A stretch of DNA of 64,000 bases from Phreatobacter sp. (GTDB lineage Bacteria; Pseudomonadota; Alphaproteobacteria; Rhizobiales; Phreatobacteraceae), in NCBI RefSeq assembly GCF_016793595.1, contig NZ_JAEULY010000004.1, positions 248,001-312,000 on the forward strand, written 5' to 3'. Positions 9,239 through 17,590 of this stretch are shown one piece after another. Every line of letters begins with the position of its first letter. Positions within the stretch are counted from its first letter, which is position 1. The position numbers were made by a program, and so were the translations under genes. Below the pieces are notes generated by a model. That model was not told where the DNA came from. It ran no database searches and worked only from the letters and a program-made list of their open reading frames with translations.

Positions 9239-9326
9239 GAGCGATCCTCCACGATGGCGCTGGACGCCATTCTTGATGGACCATCTCTAGAGCGGCCCCC
9301 TGCACCGGTCGCGGCAATCGGCTCGC

Positions 9327-9343
9327 ATTCCGCATCGCGAAAT
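9327..9343. promoter_or_regulatory. Imperfect dyad upstream of the Bug gene
   Basis: A 17-bp segment with the pattern ATT-CGC-NNN-GCG-AAT lies in the 152-base gap between the IclR gene and the Bug gene. IclR regulators bind imperfect dyads of about this size. The match is by symmetry only. Confidence 0.25.
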
Positions 9344-9390
9344 CCTGACCCGGCAGGGGCTCCCGATATCGGCCCGCGGACGGACGGCGA

Positions 9391-10182
9391 CTATCGGGCG
9401 CGGCTGTCCTGATCGCTCCGGGCGCGCAGTTCGGCCTCGATGCCGGCCGCGGCCTCCTTCAGCGGGTAGAAGATCCGCGACCGGGCCTCCGGCGTCGCCA
9501 CGGCCGAGCGGAAGAAGGTCACGCCGAAGGTTCCCAGCACCCGCTCGCCCAGCATGAGCGGCACCGCGATGGTCGAGGACGAGCGCGGCTCGACCTCGGC
9601 GTCGCGCTCGGCGAAGCCTCGCCGCCGGACCGTCGCGATCATGGCGGCAAGGCCGGCCTCGGTGCAGGCGCGGTTCTCGGCATCGGGCGACGCTTTCATC
9701 AGATCGACAAGGATCCGGCGCTCGTCGTCCGGGCAGAAGGCGAGATAGGCGCGCCCGAGCGCGCGCGCGGCAAGGCTGAGCCGCTGCCCGATCGTCGCGT
9801 GGAAGGGCGAGATGGGGCTGTCGGGAATGGTGCTGAGCTTCACGGTGACCGCGTCGCGGTCCAGCACGCAGACCGCCGTCGGCCATTTGATCTCGCGCGT
9901 CAGGGCCCTGGCCCAGGGCCGGGCGATCTCGACCAGCACCGGCGCGCCATGGAAGCCGGCGCTGAGCGAGGCGGTCTGCGCCGTCACCTGATAGCGCCGC
10001 AGCCGGTCGTCATAATGGACGTAGCCCGCGCCGATCAGCGTTTCCAAAAGCCGCACGATTGTCGGCTTCGGCAGTCCCGTGGCGGCATGCAGGTCGCCGA
10101 CCGTGGTGAAATCGGACCGGTTGATCTCCGCGAGCAGCGACAGCGCGCGGACGACGGACTGGACCGGAGGGTAGGACGGCAA
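9391..10182 (-). CDS. IclR family transcriptional regulator
   Basis: A 263-residue protein. The N-terminus (SVVRALSLLAEINRS...GDLHAATGLPKPTIVRLLETLIGAGYVHYD) is the winged helix-turn-helix of IclR proteins, and the remainder fits the effector-binding domain with the typical SSSTIAVPLM segment. The apparent start is TTG at 10182; no better start was seen nearby. It sits inside the catabolic run and most likely controls it in response to a pathway intermediate. Confidence 0.9.
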   Translation of the reverse strand: MPSYPPVQSVVRALSLLAEINRSDFTTVGDLHAATGLPKPTIVRLLETLIGAGYVHYDDRLRRYQVTAQTASLSAGFHGAPVLVEIARPWARALTREIKWPTAVCVLDRDAVTVKLSTIPDSPISPFHATIGQRLSLAARALGRAYLAFCPDDERRILVDLMKASPDAENRACTEAGLAAMIATVRRRGFAERDAEVEPRSSSTIAVPLMLGERVLGTFGVTFFRSAVATPEARSRIFYPLKEAAAGIEAELRARSDQDSRAR

Positions 10183-10261
10183 GGCAACACCCGCGCGGCG
10201 ACACCGATCCGCGCATTTGATCAGGCCGCGGCCGCATTGGCCAGCGCCCGCGGCCCTGTCC

Positions 10262-11191
10262 TCACGCCGACGGCAGGTTCAGCATGCGCGCGGCATTGTC
10301 GCCGACCAGCGCACGGATCTCGGCCTCGGAGAACTGGAGATCGAGCAACTGCCCGACGACATGGCGGAAGCCATCGACCGGGCGCGGGCCGCCAGTGATG
10401 CCGAGATCGGAGGACAGGATCGTGTTTTCCACCCCCGCGAGGCGGATGAGATGGGCAAGGTTCTCCGAATCGAACCGGTAGGACCGGCCCGGCACGAACA
10501 TGCAGATGGAATGCTCCATCACCGCGCCGAGGGCGATCAGCCCGCGAATGTCCTCATCCGAGCAGTTGACGATGTAGGTCGGGTGATTGACCAAGAGCTT
10601 GGCGACGCCCCGCGCGCGCGCTTCCGCGAAGACCAGCGCGAGTTCGTGGGCGGAGAGGTGGCCGCCGGCCAGGATGATGTCGGCCTCGGCGACAAGGTCG
10701 AGCACCCTCTTCACCTCGTCGGTGACGCCGCCATTGCCGTCCAGCGCCGTCAGCGGGACCGGATCGAGCATCTTCTGCGCGGTCTTCGGGAAGGTCTTGG
10801 CCTGGCCGCTGGCCTGCACCGCGATGTGGTTCGCGGCGGAGAGCGTCGGCAGCCAGATGATCTTCGCCCCCAGCTTGATCGCATGGTCGGCGGCGTGCGG
10901 GTTGATGCCGCCGGAGGCGTTGTTGAGCACGAGGCCGGAATAGAGCTTCACCCCCGTCTCGGGAAACAGCTTCTCCAGCAGCGCGGCATGGGCCGAGCCG
11001 AGGTAGAAATGGTCCTTGTAGAGGAGCGCGCGGAACTTCGCCCCGGCGCAGTCCATCAACGCATCGTGGTGGTCGAGGATGCGCGGCATGGCCGCCGGGC
11101 CGCTATGGCAGTGCAGGTCGATGGCGCCGACCAGCAGCGCGGCGATCTCGGCCGCGCGCGGATGGGTGTCGATGGAAGCGGTGTCGGACAT
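10262..11191 (-). CDS. DUF6282-type amidohydrolase-like protein
   Basis: A 309-residue protein starting MSDTASIDTHP; this ATG has AGGGAG 5 bases upstream and is preferred to an earlier GTG. Near the N-terminus is DLHCHSGPA, an HxH metal motif of TIM-barrel amidohydrolase-like proteins. Further candidate ligands lie in LAGGHLSAHE and NHPTY. I recognise the pattern as the DUF6282 family, whose reaction is not established to my knowledge. The position between a cupin and an IclR regulator suggests it hydrolyses a lactone, amide or ester in the pathway; this is inference. Confidence 0.75.
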   Translation of the reverse strand: MSDTASIDTHPRAAEIAALLVGAIDLHCHSGPAAMPRILDHHDALMDCAGAKFRALLYKDHFYLGSAHAALLEKLFPETGVKLYSGLVLNNASGGINPHAADHAIKLGAKIIWLPTLSAANHIAVQASGQAKTFPKTAQKMLDPVPLTALDGNGGVTDEVKRVLDLVAEADIILAGGHLSAHELALVFAEARARGVAKLLVNHPTYIVNCSDEDIRGLIALGAVMEHSICMFVPGRSYRFDSENLAHLIRLAGVENTILSSDLGITGGPRPVDGFRHVVGQLLDLQFSEAEIRALVGDNAARMLNLPSA

Positions 11192-11217
11192 GGTGGCTCC
11201 CTGAAGCAGCGCCTTGG

Positions 11218-12126
11218 TCACGCGGTCTTGCCGGGCATCGGATAATCGGCGGCGTTCAGCACCCAGCCGGGCTTCTCCGAGAAATCGCGGCGGGGCGGCG
11301 AGAAGATATCGATCATCTGGTTGAAGCCCGGCAGGACCGAGCGCGAGGTATGCACGGCCGGCGGCGGGATGACGGTGAGCGACGGCGCGGCGAGAAGCTC
11401 GTGCTCGTCGTCGCGCCAGACGGTCATGTCGGGCGTCCAGGGCCAGCGGATGTCGTGGACGAAGGCGCCATCGATGACCAGCGAACCCTGCTCGAAATCG
11501 TCGTGGTGATGAGGCGACAGCTTGGTGATGTCGCGCAGGCCGATGCGCGGCTCGAGAAAGTTCACCATCAGGTTGGTGGAGCGAAAGATGCGGCCGAAGC
11601 GCCCTTCCTCGCCGGTGACGTCGAGGCTGTAGGAGCGCACGCGAAAGCCGCCGACCGGATCGGGCCAGGCCTCCAGCGGCGCCACGTTAGGATGGGCCGC
11701 CGCATAGGAGGCGGCGTTGGAGCACTTGCCGTTGAGATCCGGCGAGAGGGTCGAGAAGATGCGGATGATCCGCCCCTTGGCCGAGGCGGTGAGGCTCGAT
11801 GCGCCCGGCGGCACGAAGGCGATGGAACGCCCCGGCAGGTCGACCGTCTCGGTGCCAGCGACAATGCGCGCGCCGGGAGCCGCCTCGGGAAGGATCACGC
11901 AATATTCGTCCGCCTGCGCCGTGCGCGCGAGGACGCCGCCGGCCTCGACCTCGGAATAGGCAACGAGGAAATTCTGGCCGCGCGCGTACCAGGTCCGGAA
12001 GCCCTGCCCCTCCTCCTGCGGCGGCGTCGCATAGAACCGCGCATAGTCGGCCGCGGCGAACTCGGTCGCGGATTTGGCCGGCCTGGACGCAGCCAGCGTC
12101 GCGCGGGGATCAGAAGCATGGAACAT
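11218..12126 (-). CDS. Duplicated cupin-like protein
   Basis: A 302-residue soluble protein. The C-terminal half contains SPHHHDDFEQGSLVIDG, a good cupin metal-binding motif, and PPPAVHTSRSV with the later histidine. The N-terminal half (VEAGGVLARTAQADEYCVILPE...LPGRSIAFVPPG) looks like a second, metal-less cupin. It could be an isomerase, decarboxylase or ring-cleaving enzyme of the catabolic cluster. No exact family was recognised. The stop lies close to the start of the DUF6282 gene, consistent with one transcript. Confidence 0.7.
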   Translation of the reverse strand: MFHASDPRATLAASRPAKSATEFAAADYARFYATPPQEEGQGFRTWYARGQNFLVAYSEVEAGGVLARTAQADEYCVILPEAAPGARIVAGTETVDLPGRSIAFVPPGASSLTASAKGRIIRIFSTLSPDLNGKCSNAASYAAAHPNVAPLEAWPDPVGGFRVRSYSLDVTGEEGRFGRIFRSTNLMVNFLEPRIGLRDITKLSPHHHDDFEQGSLVIDGAFVHDIRWPWTPDMTVWRDDEHELLAAPSLTVIPPPAVHTSRSVLPGFNQMIDIFSPPRRDFSEKPGWVLNAADYPMPGKTA

Positions 12127-12184
12127 GGTGGCCTCCTGTTTCGGTGCGCCTGCGGCGGCGCGCGGTGCCGGGTTCCTGAGGGCG

Positions 12185-12970
12185 TCAGGACCTGATGGTT
12201 TCGAAATCCGCGCGGGTCTGGGCGGCCGCCCTGCGCATCAGCCCCTGATCCGACGAGACGATGAAGGCGGTTGCCCCGCGCTCGTGGAACGCCTTGGCCT
12301 CGGCGATACCGTCGACCATGACGCAGATGGGTTTGCCCGCCGCCGATGCCGCGCGGATGATCGTGTCGACCGCCTCCTGGATCACCGGCGCGTCGCGGTT
12401 CGGCGCGCCGAACGCGACCGTCAGGTCGCCCCGGCCGATGAACACGCCGTCGATGCCCTCGACCCCGACAATGGCCTCGATCTCGGGAAGCGCGTGCGGA
12501 TCCTCGATCATGGCGATGACCGTGGTCTCGGCGTCGGAGGCGGCGACGTGCTCCCACATCTTGCGCGCGCCGTAGCCGCCGGCACGCGATGTCGCCGAGA
12601 AGCCGCGCGAGCCGGACCGGTAGCGGCAGGCCGAGGCGAGCGCCCGCGCCTGCGCGACCGTCGCGACATGGGGGACCAGGACGCCCGTGGCGCCGCCGTC
12701 GAGGACGGACAGGATGTCGGTCGGCGAGGCGGAGGGCACGCGCACGATGGCGGCGGTTCCGGCGGCGCGTGCCGCGAGCAGCGCCAGATCGGTGGCGTTG
12801 CGGTCGAAGGGGGCGTGCTCCTGGTCGATGACGACGAAGTCGAAGCCGAGATCGCCGATGATCTCGATGGGGTGGACGGCCGGCGTCTTGATGAACGTGC
12901 CGAGCAGCGGCTGGCGCGCCGCGAAGCGCTGCCGGAACGTGGCGGGGGCGGGACGCTGGTCGCTGGTCAT
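12185..12970 (-). CDS. HpcH/HpaI family aldolase
   Basis: A 261-residue class II (metal-dependent) pyruvate aldolase-type barrel. Landmarks are FVVIDQEHAPFD near residue 40, VRVPSASPTDILSVLDGGATGVLVPHV, the metal ligand Glu in AMIEDPHAL and the Asp in GVFIGRGDLT. These enzymes cleave 4-hydroxy-2-keto acids into pyruvate and an aldehyde. The ATG at 12970 has GGACAGG upstream. It belongs to the minus-strand catabolic run; the true substrate is unknown. Confidence 0.9.
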   Translation of the reverse strand: MTSDQRPAPATFRQRFAARQPLLGTFIKTPAVHPIEIIGDLGFDFVVIDQEHAPFDRNATDLALLAARAAGTAAIVRVPSASPTDILSVLDGGATGVLVPHVATVAQARALASACRYRSGSRGFSATSRAGGYGARKMWEHVAASDAETTVIAMIEDPHALPEIEAIVGVEGIDGVFIGRGDLTVAFGAPNRDAPVIQEAVDTIIRAASAAGKPICVMVDGIAEAKAFHERGATAFIVSSDQGLMRRAAAQTRADFETIRS

Positions 12971-13019
12971 CGGGTGCCTGTCCGGGAGTGAGCGGAATGG
13001 GTCATGGGGCGGGCGACAG

Positions 13020-13838
13020 TCACGAGGCCCGGAACATCGCGCGCACCTCGTCGGGCGTCGCGGGACGCAGTCCGAGGGCGGCCGCGCCAACCACGACCTG
13101 CCGGACGAGCGCGGCATTGTCCTCGGCGACCGTGCCGTCGGGCAGGTGCAGATTGTTCTCGAACCCGACCCGGACATGGCCGCCGAGCGTGGCCGCCGTC
13201 ACGACGCAGGCGGTTTCCCGCAGCCCGAAAGCACAGACGGCCCATGGCAGCGACAGCGACCAGGCATTGAGGAAGGGCAGAAGGTCGGCCGGCGCCGACT
13301 GCTGGCCGGCGGTGTAGCGGCCGAGAACGAACAGGACGCTGGCGCAAGCGGTCGGGACGACGCCCTTGCCGACGAGACCGACGAAGCGCCGCACGTCGGC
13401 CGCGTCATAGAGGATGTGCTGGACGAGGCAGCCGGACCGCGCATGACGGGCGAGAAAAGCCGCCGCCGCCGTTTCGCAGGAAGCATCCGGCACCAGTTCG
13501 CGCAAGGCGATGGAGAAGGCCTCCGGCGCCACCGCGTCGGCCACCGCCATCTGCTGCTCCGGCGCATAGATGCCGACCGCCTCCGTGGTGATCTGCACGA
13601 TGGGGGCCGGACCGGCCTCCGCGCGGATCGCAGCGGTGACCTGCCGGTAGAGTTCGGCATCGAGAATGTGGGTGCCATCGGCGGCGCGGACATGGGCATG
13701 GATCATCGCCGCGCCCGCCTCGACGCAGCGGGCGGCGTCCCGGCCGATTTCGGCGACCGTCAGCGGGATGCGCGGATGATCCGCTTTCGTCCGCCGCGCC
13801 CCGTTGGGGGCCACCGCGATGATGGTGGGAGAGGTCAT
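13020..13838 (-). CDS. BKACE (DUF849) beta-keto acid cleavage enzyme
   Basis: A 272-residue TIM-barrel protein with PNGARRTKADHPRIPLTVAEI, the zinc-binding AMIHAHVR motif, and the C-terminal GHVRVGFENN...LPDGTVAEDNAALV. The BKACE family condenses a beta-keto acid with acetyl-CoA to give acetoacetate and a new CoA ester. The ATG at 13838 is preferred to the longer frame because conserved sequence begins there. It is the first gene of the minus-strand run and faces the transketolase genes across 264 bases. Confidence 0.9.
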   Translation of the reverse strand: MTSPTIIAVAPNGARRTKADHPRIPLTVAEIGRDAARCVEAGAAMIHAHVRAADGTHILDAELYRQVTAAIRAEAGPAPIVQITTEAVGIYAPEQQMAVADAVAPEAFSIALRELVPDASCETAAAAFLARHARSGCLVQHILYDAADVRRFVGLVGKGVVPTACASVLFVLGRYTAGQQSAPADLLPFLNAWSLSLPWAVCAFGLRETACVVTAATLGGHVRVGFENNLHLPDGTVAEDNAALVRQVVVGAAALGLRPATPDEVRAMFRAS

Positions 13839-14021
13839 GGTTGGTGCAATCCGTTTCCTGCGGCTCGCCTGCGATCCAGGCCCATCTCCCCGATGCCAGC
13901 GCACGGCGTCCCGGGGCAATCGGACTGCGGCGATCAGGTCAAGCATCAACCACCGCGGACCGCGCGGCTATCTCCGCGGATTTCGCCATCCGAAACGGCG
14001 GACAGCCCCACGCCCTTCATA

Positions 14022-14032
14022 CAAATCGTTTG
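14022..14032. promoter_or_regulatory. Short dyad in the divergent BKACE/transketolase promoter region
   Basis: CAAA-TCG-TTTG lies in a locally AT-richer stretch between the two divergent transcription units. It is a plausible operator half-pair for the IclR regulator or a sigma contact region, supported only by symmetry and position. Confidence 0.2.
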
Positions 14033-14102
14033 AAATCCGGACGTTCCCGCCCCACGCTACGCCTCAAGGCGGGCGCATGACCGGCCGCAGGGAGGGCTCA
14101 CG

Positions 14103-14960
14103 ATGCGGGATGGACCGCCGCCGACCACGGCCGGGCACAACGTCTCCCTCGCGGAGCGCGCCTTCCGCATCCGGCGCAATGCGCTGCGCATGGCCGAGGT
14201 TCAGGGTCAGGGCTATATCGCGCAGGCGCTCGGCGTCGCCGACGTGCTGGCGGTGTCCTATTTCCACGCGCTGCGCTACCGCCCGGGCGAGCCGCGCTGG
14301 GAGGGCCGCGACCGGTTCCTGCTCTCCATCGGCCATTACGCCATCGCGCTCTATGCGGCGCTGATCGAGGCCGGCATCGTTCCCGAGCAGGAACTGGAAA
14401 CCTACGGCTCCGACAACAGCCGCCTGCCCATGTCGGGCATGGCGAGCTACACGCCGGGCATGGAGATGAGCGGCGGCTCGCTCGGCCTCGGGCTCGGCAT
14501 CGCGGTCGGCATGGGCCTCGCACTGAAGCGCAAGGGCTCGGACGCGCGCGTCTACAACCTGATGTCGGACGGCGAACTGAACGAGGGGCCGACCTGGGAA
14601 GCGGCGATGTCCGCCGGCCACTGGAAGCTCGACAACATCACCTGCCTCGTCGACGTCAACCGCATGCAGGCGGACGGCGTGTCCACCGGCGTGCTCAATT
14701 TCGAGCCGCTGGAGGACAAGTGGCGCGCCTTCGGCTGGCACGTGCAGCGCGTTGACGGCAACAGCATCGCCGCGCTGATCGAGGCTTTCGACACGGCGCG
14801 CAGCCTCGCCGAGCCCCGGCCGCGCGTCATCATCTGCGACACGAAAATGGCGAAGGGCGTGCCCTTCCTCGAGGCGCGGGAGAAGTCGCATTTCCTGCGG
14901 GTCGAGCCGCATGAATGGGCCGAGGCGGTCGCGGCGCTGGAAGCCGGGAGGATGGCATGA
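14103..14960 (+). CDS. Transketolase, N-terminal (thiamine diphosphate-binding) subunit
   Basis: A 285-residue half-transketolase. It carries the substrate/TPP region GMASYTPGMEMSGGSLGLGLGIAVGMGLALK and the TPP-magnesium motif, here LMSDGELNEG with Ser in place of the common first Gly. Split transketolases pair this part with a separate C-terminal subunit, which follows with a 4-base ATGA overlap. In catabolic clusters such pairs often work on non-standard ketose or sulfo-sugar substrates rather than the pentose phosphate pathway; which one applies here is not evident. Confidence 0.92.
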   Translation: MRDGPPPTTAGHNVSLAERAFRIRRNALRMAEVQGQGYIAQALGVADVLAVSYFHALRYRPGEPRWEGRDRFLLSIGHYAIALYAALIEAGIVPEQELETYGSDNSRLPMSGMASYTPGMEMSGGSLGLGLGIAVGMGLALKRKGSDARVYNLMSDGELNEGPTWEAAMSAGHWKLDNITCLVDVNRMQADGVSTGVLNFEPLEDKWRAFGWHVQRVDGNSIAALIEAFDTARSLAEPRPRVIICDTKMAKGVPFLEAREKSHFLRVEPHEWAEAVAALEAGRMA

Positions 14961-16027
14961 GCAGGCATACCGACGAGCCTCGCTCCGATTCCTGGCGCGG
15001 CGATGCCGCCCTCGCCCTGCGCCGGGAGCAGGAAGCCGATCCCTCGCGCCCGAATCTGACGACCTCGGCGATGATCGCCTCGCTCGCGGCCGAGGGACAG
15101 GCGACCCGCCCCGCCCCCTTCGGCCATGCGCTGGCGGAGATAGCGGCGGCGCGGCCCGAGATCGTCGGCATGACGGCCGACCTGTCGAAATATACCGACC
15201 TGCATGTCTTCGCCGCCGCGCACCCGGACCGCTTCTACCAGATGGGCATGGCCGAGCAGCTCCTGATGCTCGCCGCCGCCGGCATGGCGCATGAGGGTTT
15301 CGTGCCCTTCGTGACGACCTATGCGGTCTTCGCCTCGCGCCGCACCTACGACTTCATCAGCCAGGCGATCGTCGAGGAGGGGCTGAACGTCAAGATCTGC
15401 TGCGCCCTGCCCGGCCTCACGACGGGTTACGGGCCGAGCCATCAGGCGACCGACGATCTCGCCATCTTCCGCGCCATGCCGGATCTGACCGTGGTCGATC
15501 CCTGCGACGCGCTCGACACCGAACAGGCGACGCGCGCCATCGCCGACCATGACGGGCCGGTCTACATGCGCCTGCTGCGCGGCAACGTGCCTCTGGTGCT
15601 CGACGCCTACGATTACAGTTTCGAGCTTGGCCGCGCGAAGCTGCTGCGCGAGGGACGGGACGTTCTGGTCATCGCCTCCGGGTTCATGACCATGCGCGCG
15701 CTGGAGGCGGCCGAAGCACTCGCCGTCGACGGCGTCGACGTCGCCGTGCTGCACTCGCCAACCATCAAGCCGCTGGATGCCGGGACCATCCTGCGCGAGG
15801 CGGGGCGCGGCGACCGGCTCGTGGTGGTCGCCGAAAACCACTCGGAGATCGGCGGGCTGGGCGAGGCTGTCGCGGCGCTGCTGATGCGCTCCGGCATCCA
15901 TCCGGCCTTCCGGCAGATTGCCCTTCCCGATGCCTTCCTCGACGCCGGGGCGCTGCCGACGCTCCACGACCGCTACGGCATATCGGCGAGGGCGGTCGCC
16001 GCGCGCATCAAGGATTGGCTCGGTTGA
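14957..16027 (+). CDS. Transketolase, C-terminal subunit
   Basis: A 356-residue partner of the preceding gene, containing the pyrimidine-binding domain (RFYQMGMAEQLLMLAAAGMAHEG with the conserved Glu) and the C-terminal domain (VLHSPTIKPLDAGTILREAGRGDRLVVVAENHSEIGGLGEAVAALL). The start ATG overlaps the previous stop (ATGA), so the two are translationally coupled, as expected for subunits of one enzyme. The first 55 residues or so are a hydrophilic extension before the domain starts. Confidence 0.92.
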   Translation: MSRHTDEPRSDSWRGDAALALRREQEADPSRPNLTTSAMIASLAAEGQATRPAPFGHALAEIAAARPEIVGMTADLSKYTDLHVFAAAHPDRFYQMGMAEQLLMLAAAGMAHEGFVPFVTTYAVFASRRTYDFISQAIVEEGLNVKICCALPGLTTGYGPSHQATDDLAIFRAMPDLTVVDPCDALDTEQATRAIADHDGPVYMRLLRGNVPLVLDAYDYSFELGRAKLLREGRDVLVIASGFMTMRALEAAEALAVDGVDVAVLHSPTIKPLDAGTILREAGRGDRLVVVAENHSEIGGLGEAVAALLMRSGIHPAFRQIALPDAFLDAGALPTLHDRYGISARAVAARIKDWLG

Positions 16028-16137
16028 ACCACCGGCGGATGCAGCAACGCGCATCGAACCACGCGGCCGCGCCACAAAGCGGAAATGCTGTCCCGCGACA
16101 ACTGACGGTAGCCCGGTCGCCTGTCCGAGAGGTTTCG

Positions 16138-16596
16138 ATGTCGCTGAAGTCGCTGTTTTTCGCCGCCGCAATGGCGCTTGCCCTGCCCGCCGCAATCGCG
16201 CCGGCCGCGCATGCCCAGCAGGGCCGCTCCTTCCCGCTGATCGCGGATCCCCGCGCCTATGCCGACGAGGTCGCGCGGATGATCGACGACGACGATCTCG
16301 GCAGCGCCGCCCGTTCCGTAATCGGCAACCTGCGCTCCACCAACGACCCCGCCACCTTCGCCCAGCAGATGACGGCGATGACCAATCGCGGGCCGGTACG
16401 CTATGGCGCGGTCGCCTCCGACCGGACGCAGGAAGGCGTCGGCCGGATGATCTGTCTCTACCGCATGCGCGAGAGCGCGGAAGCCGCCGGCTTCTTCTTC
16501 TACGTCTTCGTGTTCCGCCGCTCGGATCGTGGCTGGCACCTCGCCAATTTCCACTACAACGAGGTCGGCAACGTCCTTGTCGCGCCCGGCTGCTGA
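16138..16596 (+). CDS. Small exported protein, unknown
   Basis: A 152-residue protein starting MSLKSLFFAAAMALALPAAIAPAAHAQQ, a clear Sec signal peptide with an AHA-Q cleavage site. The mature part has no motif I can name and ends with NEVGNVLVAPGC. The ATG at 16138 is preferred to an upstream frame start because the signal peptide begins there and GAGAGG precedes it. It stands alone, convergent with the DUF1508 gene. Confidence 0.75.
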   Translation: MSLKSLFFAAAMALALPAAIAPAAHAQQGRSFPLIADPRAYADEVARMIDDDDLGSAARSVIGNLRSTNDPATFAQQMTAMTNRGPVRYGAVASDRTQEGVGRMICLYRMRESAEAAGFFFYVFVFRRSDRGWHLANFHYNEVGNVLVAPGC

Positions 16597-16634
16597 ACGG
16601 CCGGGCGGCGGAGCGTCGTCCGACTGGTGCGATG

Positions 16635-16970
16635 TCAGGCGGCGGTGGTGTCGTCGAGCTTGGCGTCGGGCGCGTTCTTCTTGACGCTCTCGATGCCATT
16701 GTCGCGGGCCTTTTCGGACGAATAGACCTCGCTGGTGCCGATGACCTGGCCATTGGTGGCCTTGAGGTTGAACATCGGGCCGTTCTTGGCGGCCTTGCGC
16801 TCGTAGCGGGCATCCTCGGGCGCGTTCTTGCGAACGCTGGCAATGCCGTTCTCGCAGGCTGCCTTGGTCGTATAGAGTTCACTGGTCAGGATCGTCTCGC
16901 CGTTGCCGGCCTTCAGCGCGAAGCGGAACTGCCCATTCGATGCCTTGCTCAACACGAATTTGCCTGCCAT
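16635..16970 (-). CDS. YegP-like protein with two DUF1508 repeats
   Basis: A 111-residue protein made of two related halves of about 50 residues. Each has the pattern F-x-L-K-x-x-N-G-...-E-x-Y-(T/S)-(T/S)-x-x-(A)-x-x-N-G-I-x-S-V-(R/K)-K-N-A-P. This is the DUF1508/YegP fold. Its function is unknown; family members are small cytoplasmic proteins linked to stress in some bacteria. It has its own promoter region and no operon partner. Confidence 0.9.
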   Translation of the reverse strand: MAGKFVLSKASNGQFRFALKAGNGETILTSELYTTKAACENGIASVRKNAPEDARYERKAAKNGPMFNLKATNGQVIGTSEVYSSEKARDNGIESVKKNAPDAKLDDTTAA

Positions 16971-17080
16971 TCGGCCCTCCCATGAGCACGTTCAGTCGTG
17001 CTCGCACGTTCCAGTTGAGCCGGATTCCATGTTTCGAGGCAAGTCACCGGGCCCGGCCACGGTCGCCGGCCGGCCGCCGA

Positions 17081-17581
17081 TCACCTCCGGCCTGACGCCT
17101 TCTGGTATCGCCTCACCGCCCGCTCGCGCCTGAGCCGCGACAGGCGCTCCAGCCAGAACAGGCCGTCGAGCTGGTCGATCTCATGCTGGAGAACGACGGC
17201 GAGGAAGCCGTCCGCCTCGCCCTCTTTCAGGTCGCCGGTCAGGGTCCGCCACTTCAGCCCGACGCGGGCGGGACGCTCGATCTCCTCGGAAATGCCGGGC
17301 ATCGACACGGAGCCTTCCCGCTCGGTCTTCATCTCGGGCGAGGTCCAGGTGATCTCGGGATTGACGTAGAGCCGCATCAGCGCGTCGTCGGCGAGGCGAA
17401 TGGCCACCAGCCGCGCCGGCACGCCGATATGCGCCGCGGTGAGGCCGATCGCGGGGGCCGCGACGAGAGTGTCCATCAAATCCTGCGCCAGCGCCTGTAA
17501 GCTGTCGTCGAAGGCTTCGACGGCAAGCGCCTTCCGGCGCAGCAGCGGGTCGGGAAACATGACGAGCGGACGGACAGCCAC
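17081..17581 (-). CDS. Peptide deformylase-like protein lacking two metal ligands
   Basis: A 166-residue protein with the overall deformylase fold pattern, but the active site is altered. Motif 1 is GLTAAHIG (46-53) instead of GLAAxQ. Motif 2 is EGSVSMPG, with Ser91 in place of the metal-binding Cys. Motif 3 is QHEIDQLDG, with His133 and Glu134 kept but Gln137 replacing the second histidine. Active deformylases need Cys, His and His to hold the metal, so this copy is unlikely to be an ordinary deformylase. Rhizobia are known to carry such deformylase-like paralogues beside a normal def. It follows thiL by 9 bases and is probably its operon partner. Confidence 0.85.
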   Translation of the reverse strand: MAVRPLVMFPDPLLRRKALAVEAFDDSLQALAQDLMDTLVAAPAIGLTAAHIGVPARLVAIRLADDALMRLYVNPEITWTSPEMKTEREGSVSMPGISEEIERPARVGLKWRTLTGDLKEGEADGFLAVVLQHEIDQLDGLFWLERLSRLRRERAVRRYQKASGRR

Positions 17582-17590
17582 GATGCGCCC

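Noticed and set aside
14552-16882. A 776-codon minus-strand frame across the transketolase subunits.
   Set aside because: Both plus-strand transketolase halves are complete with recognised motifs; the minus frame is a composition artefact.
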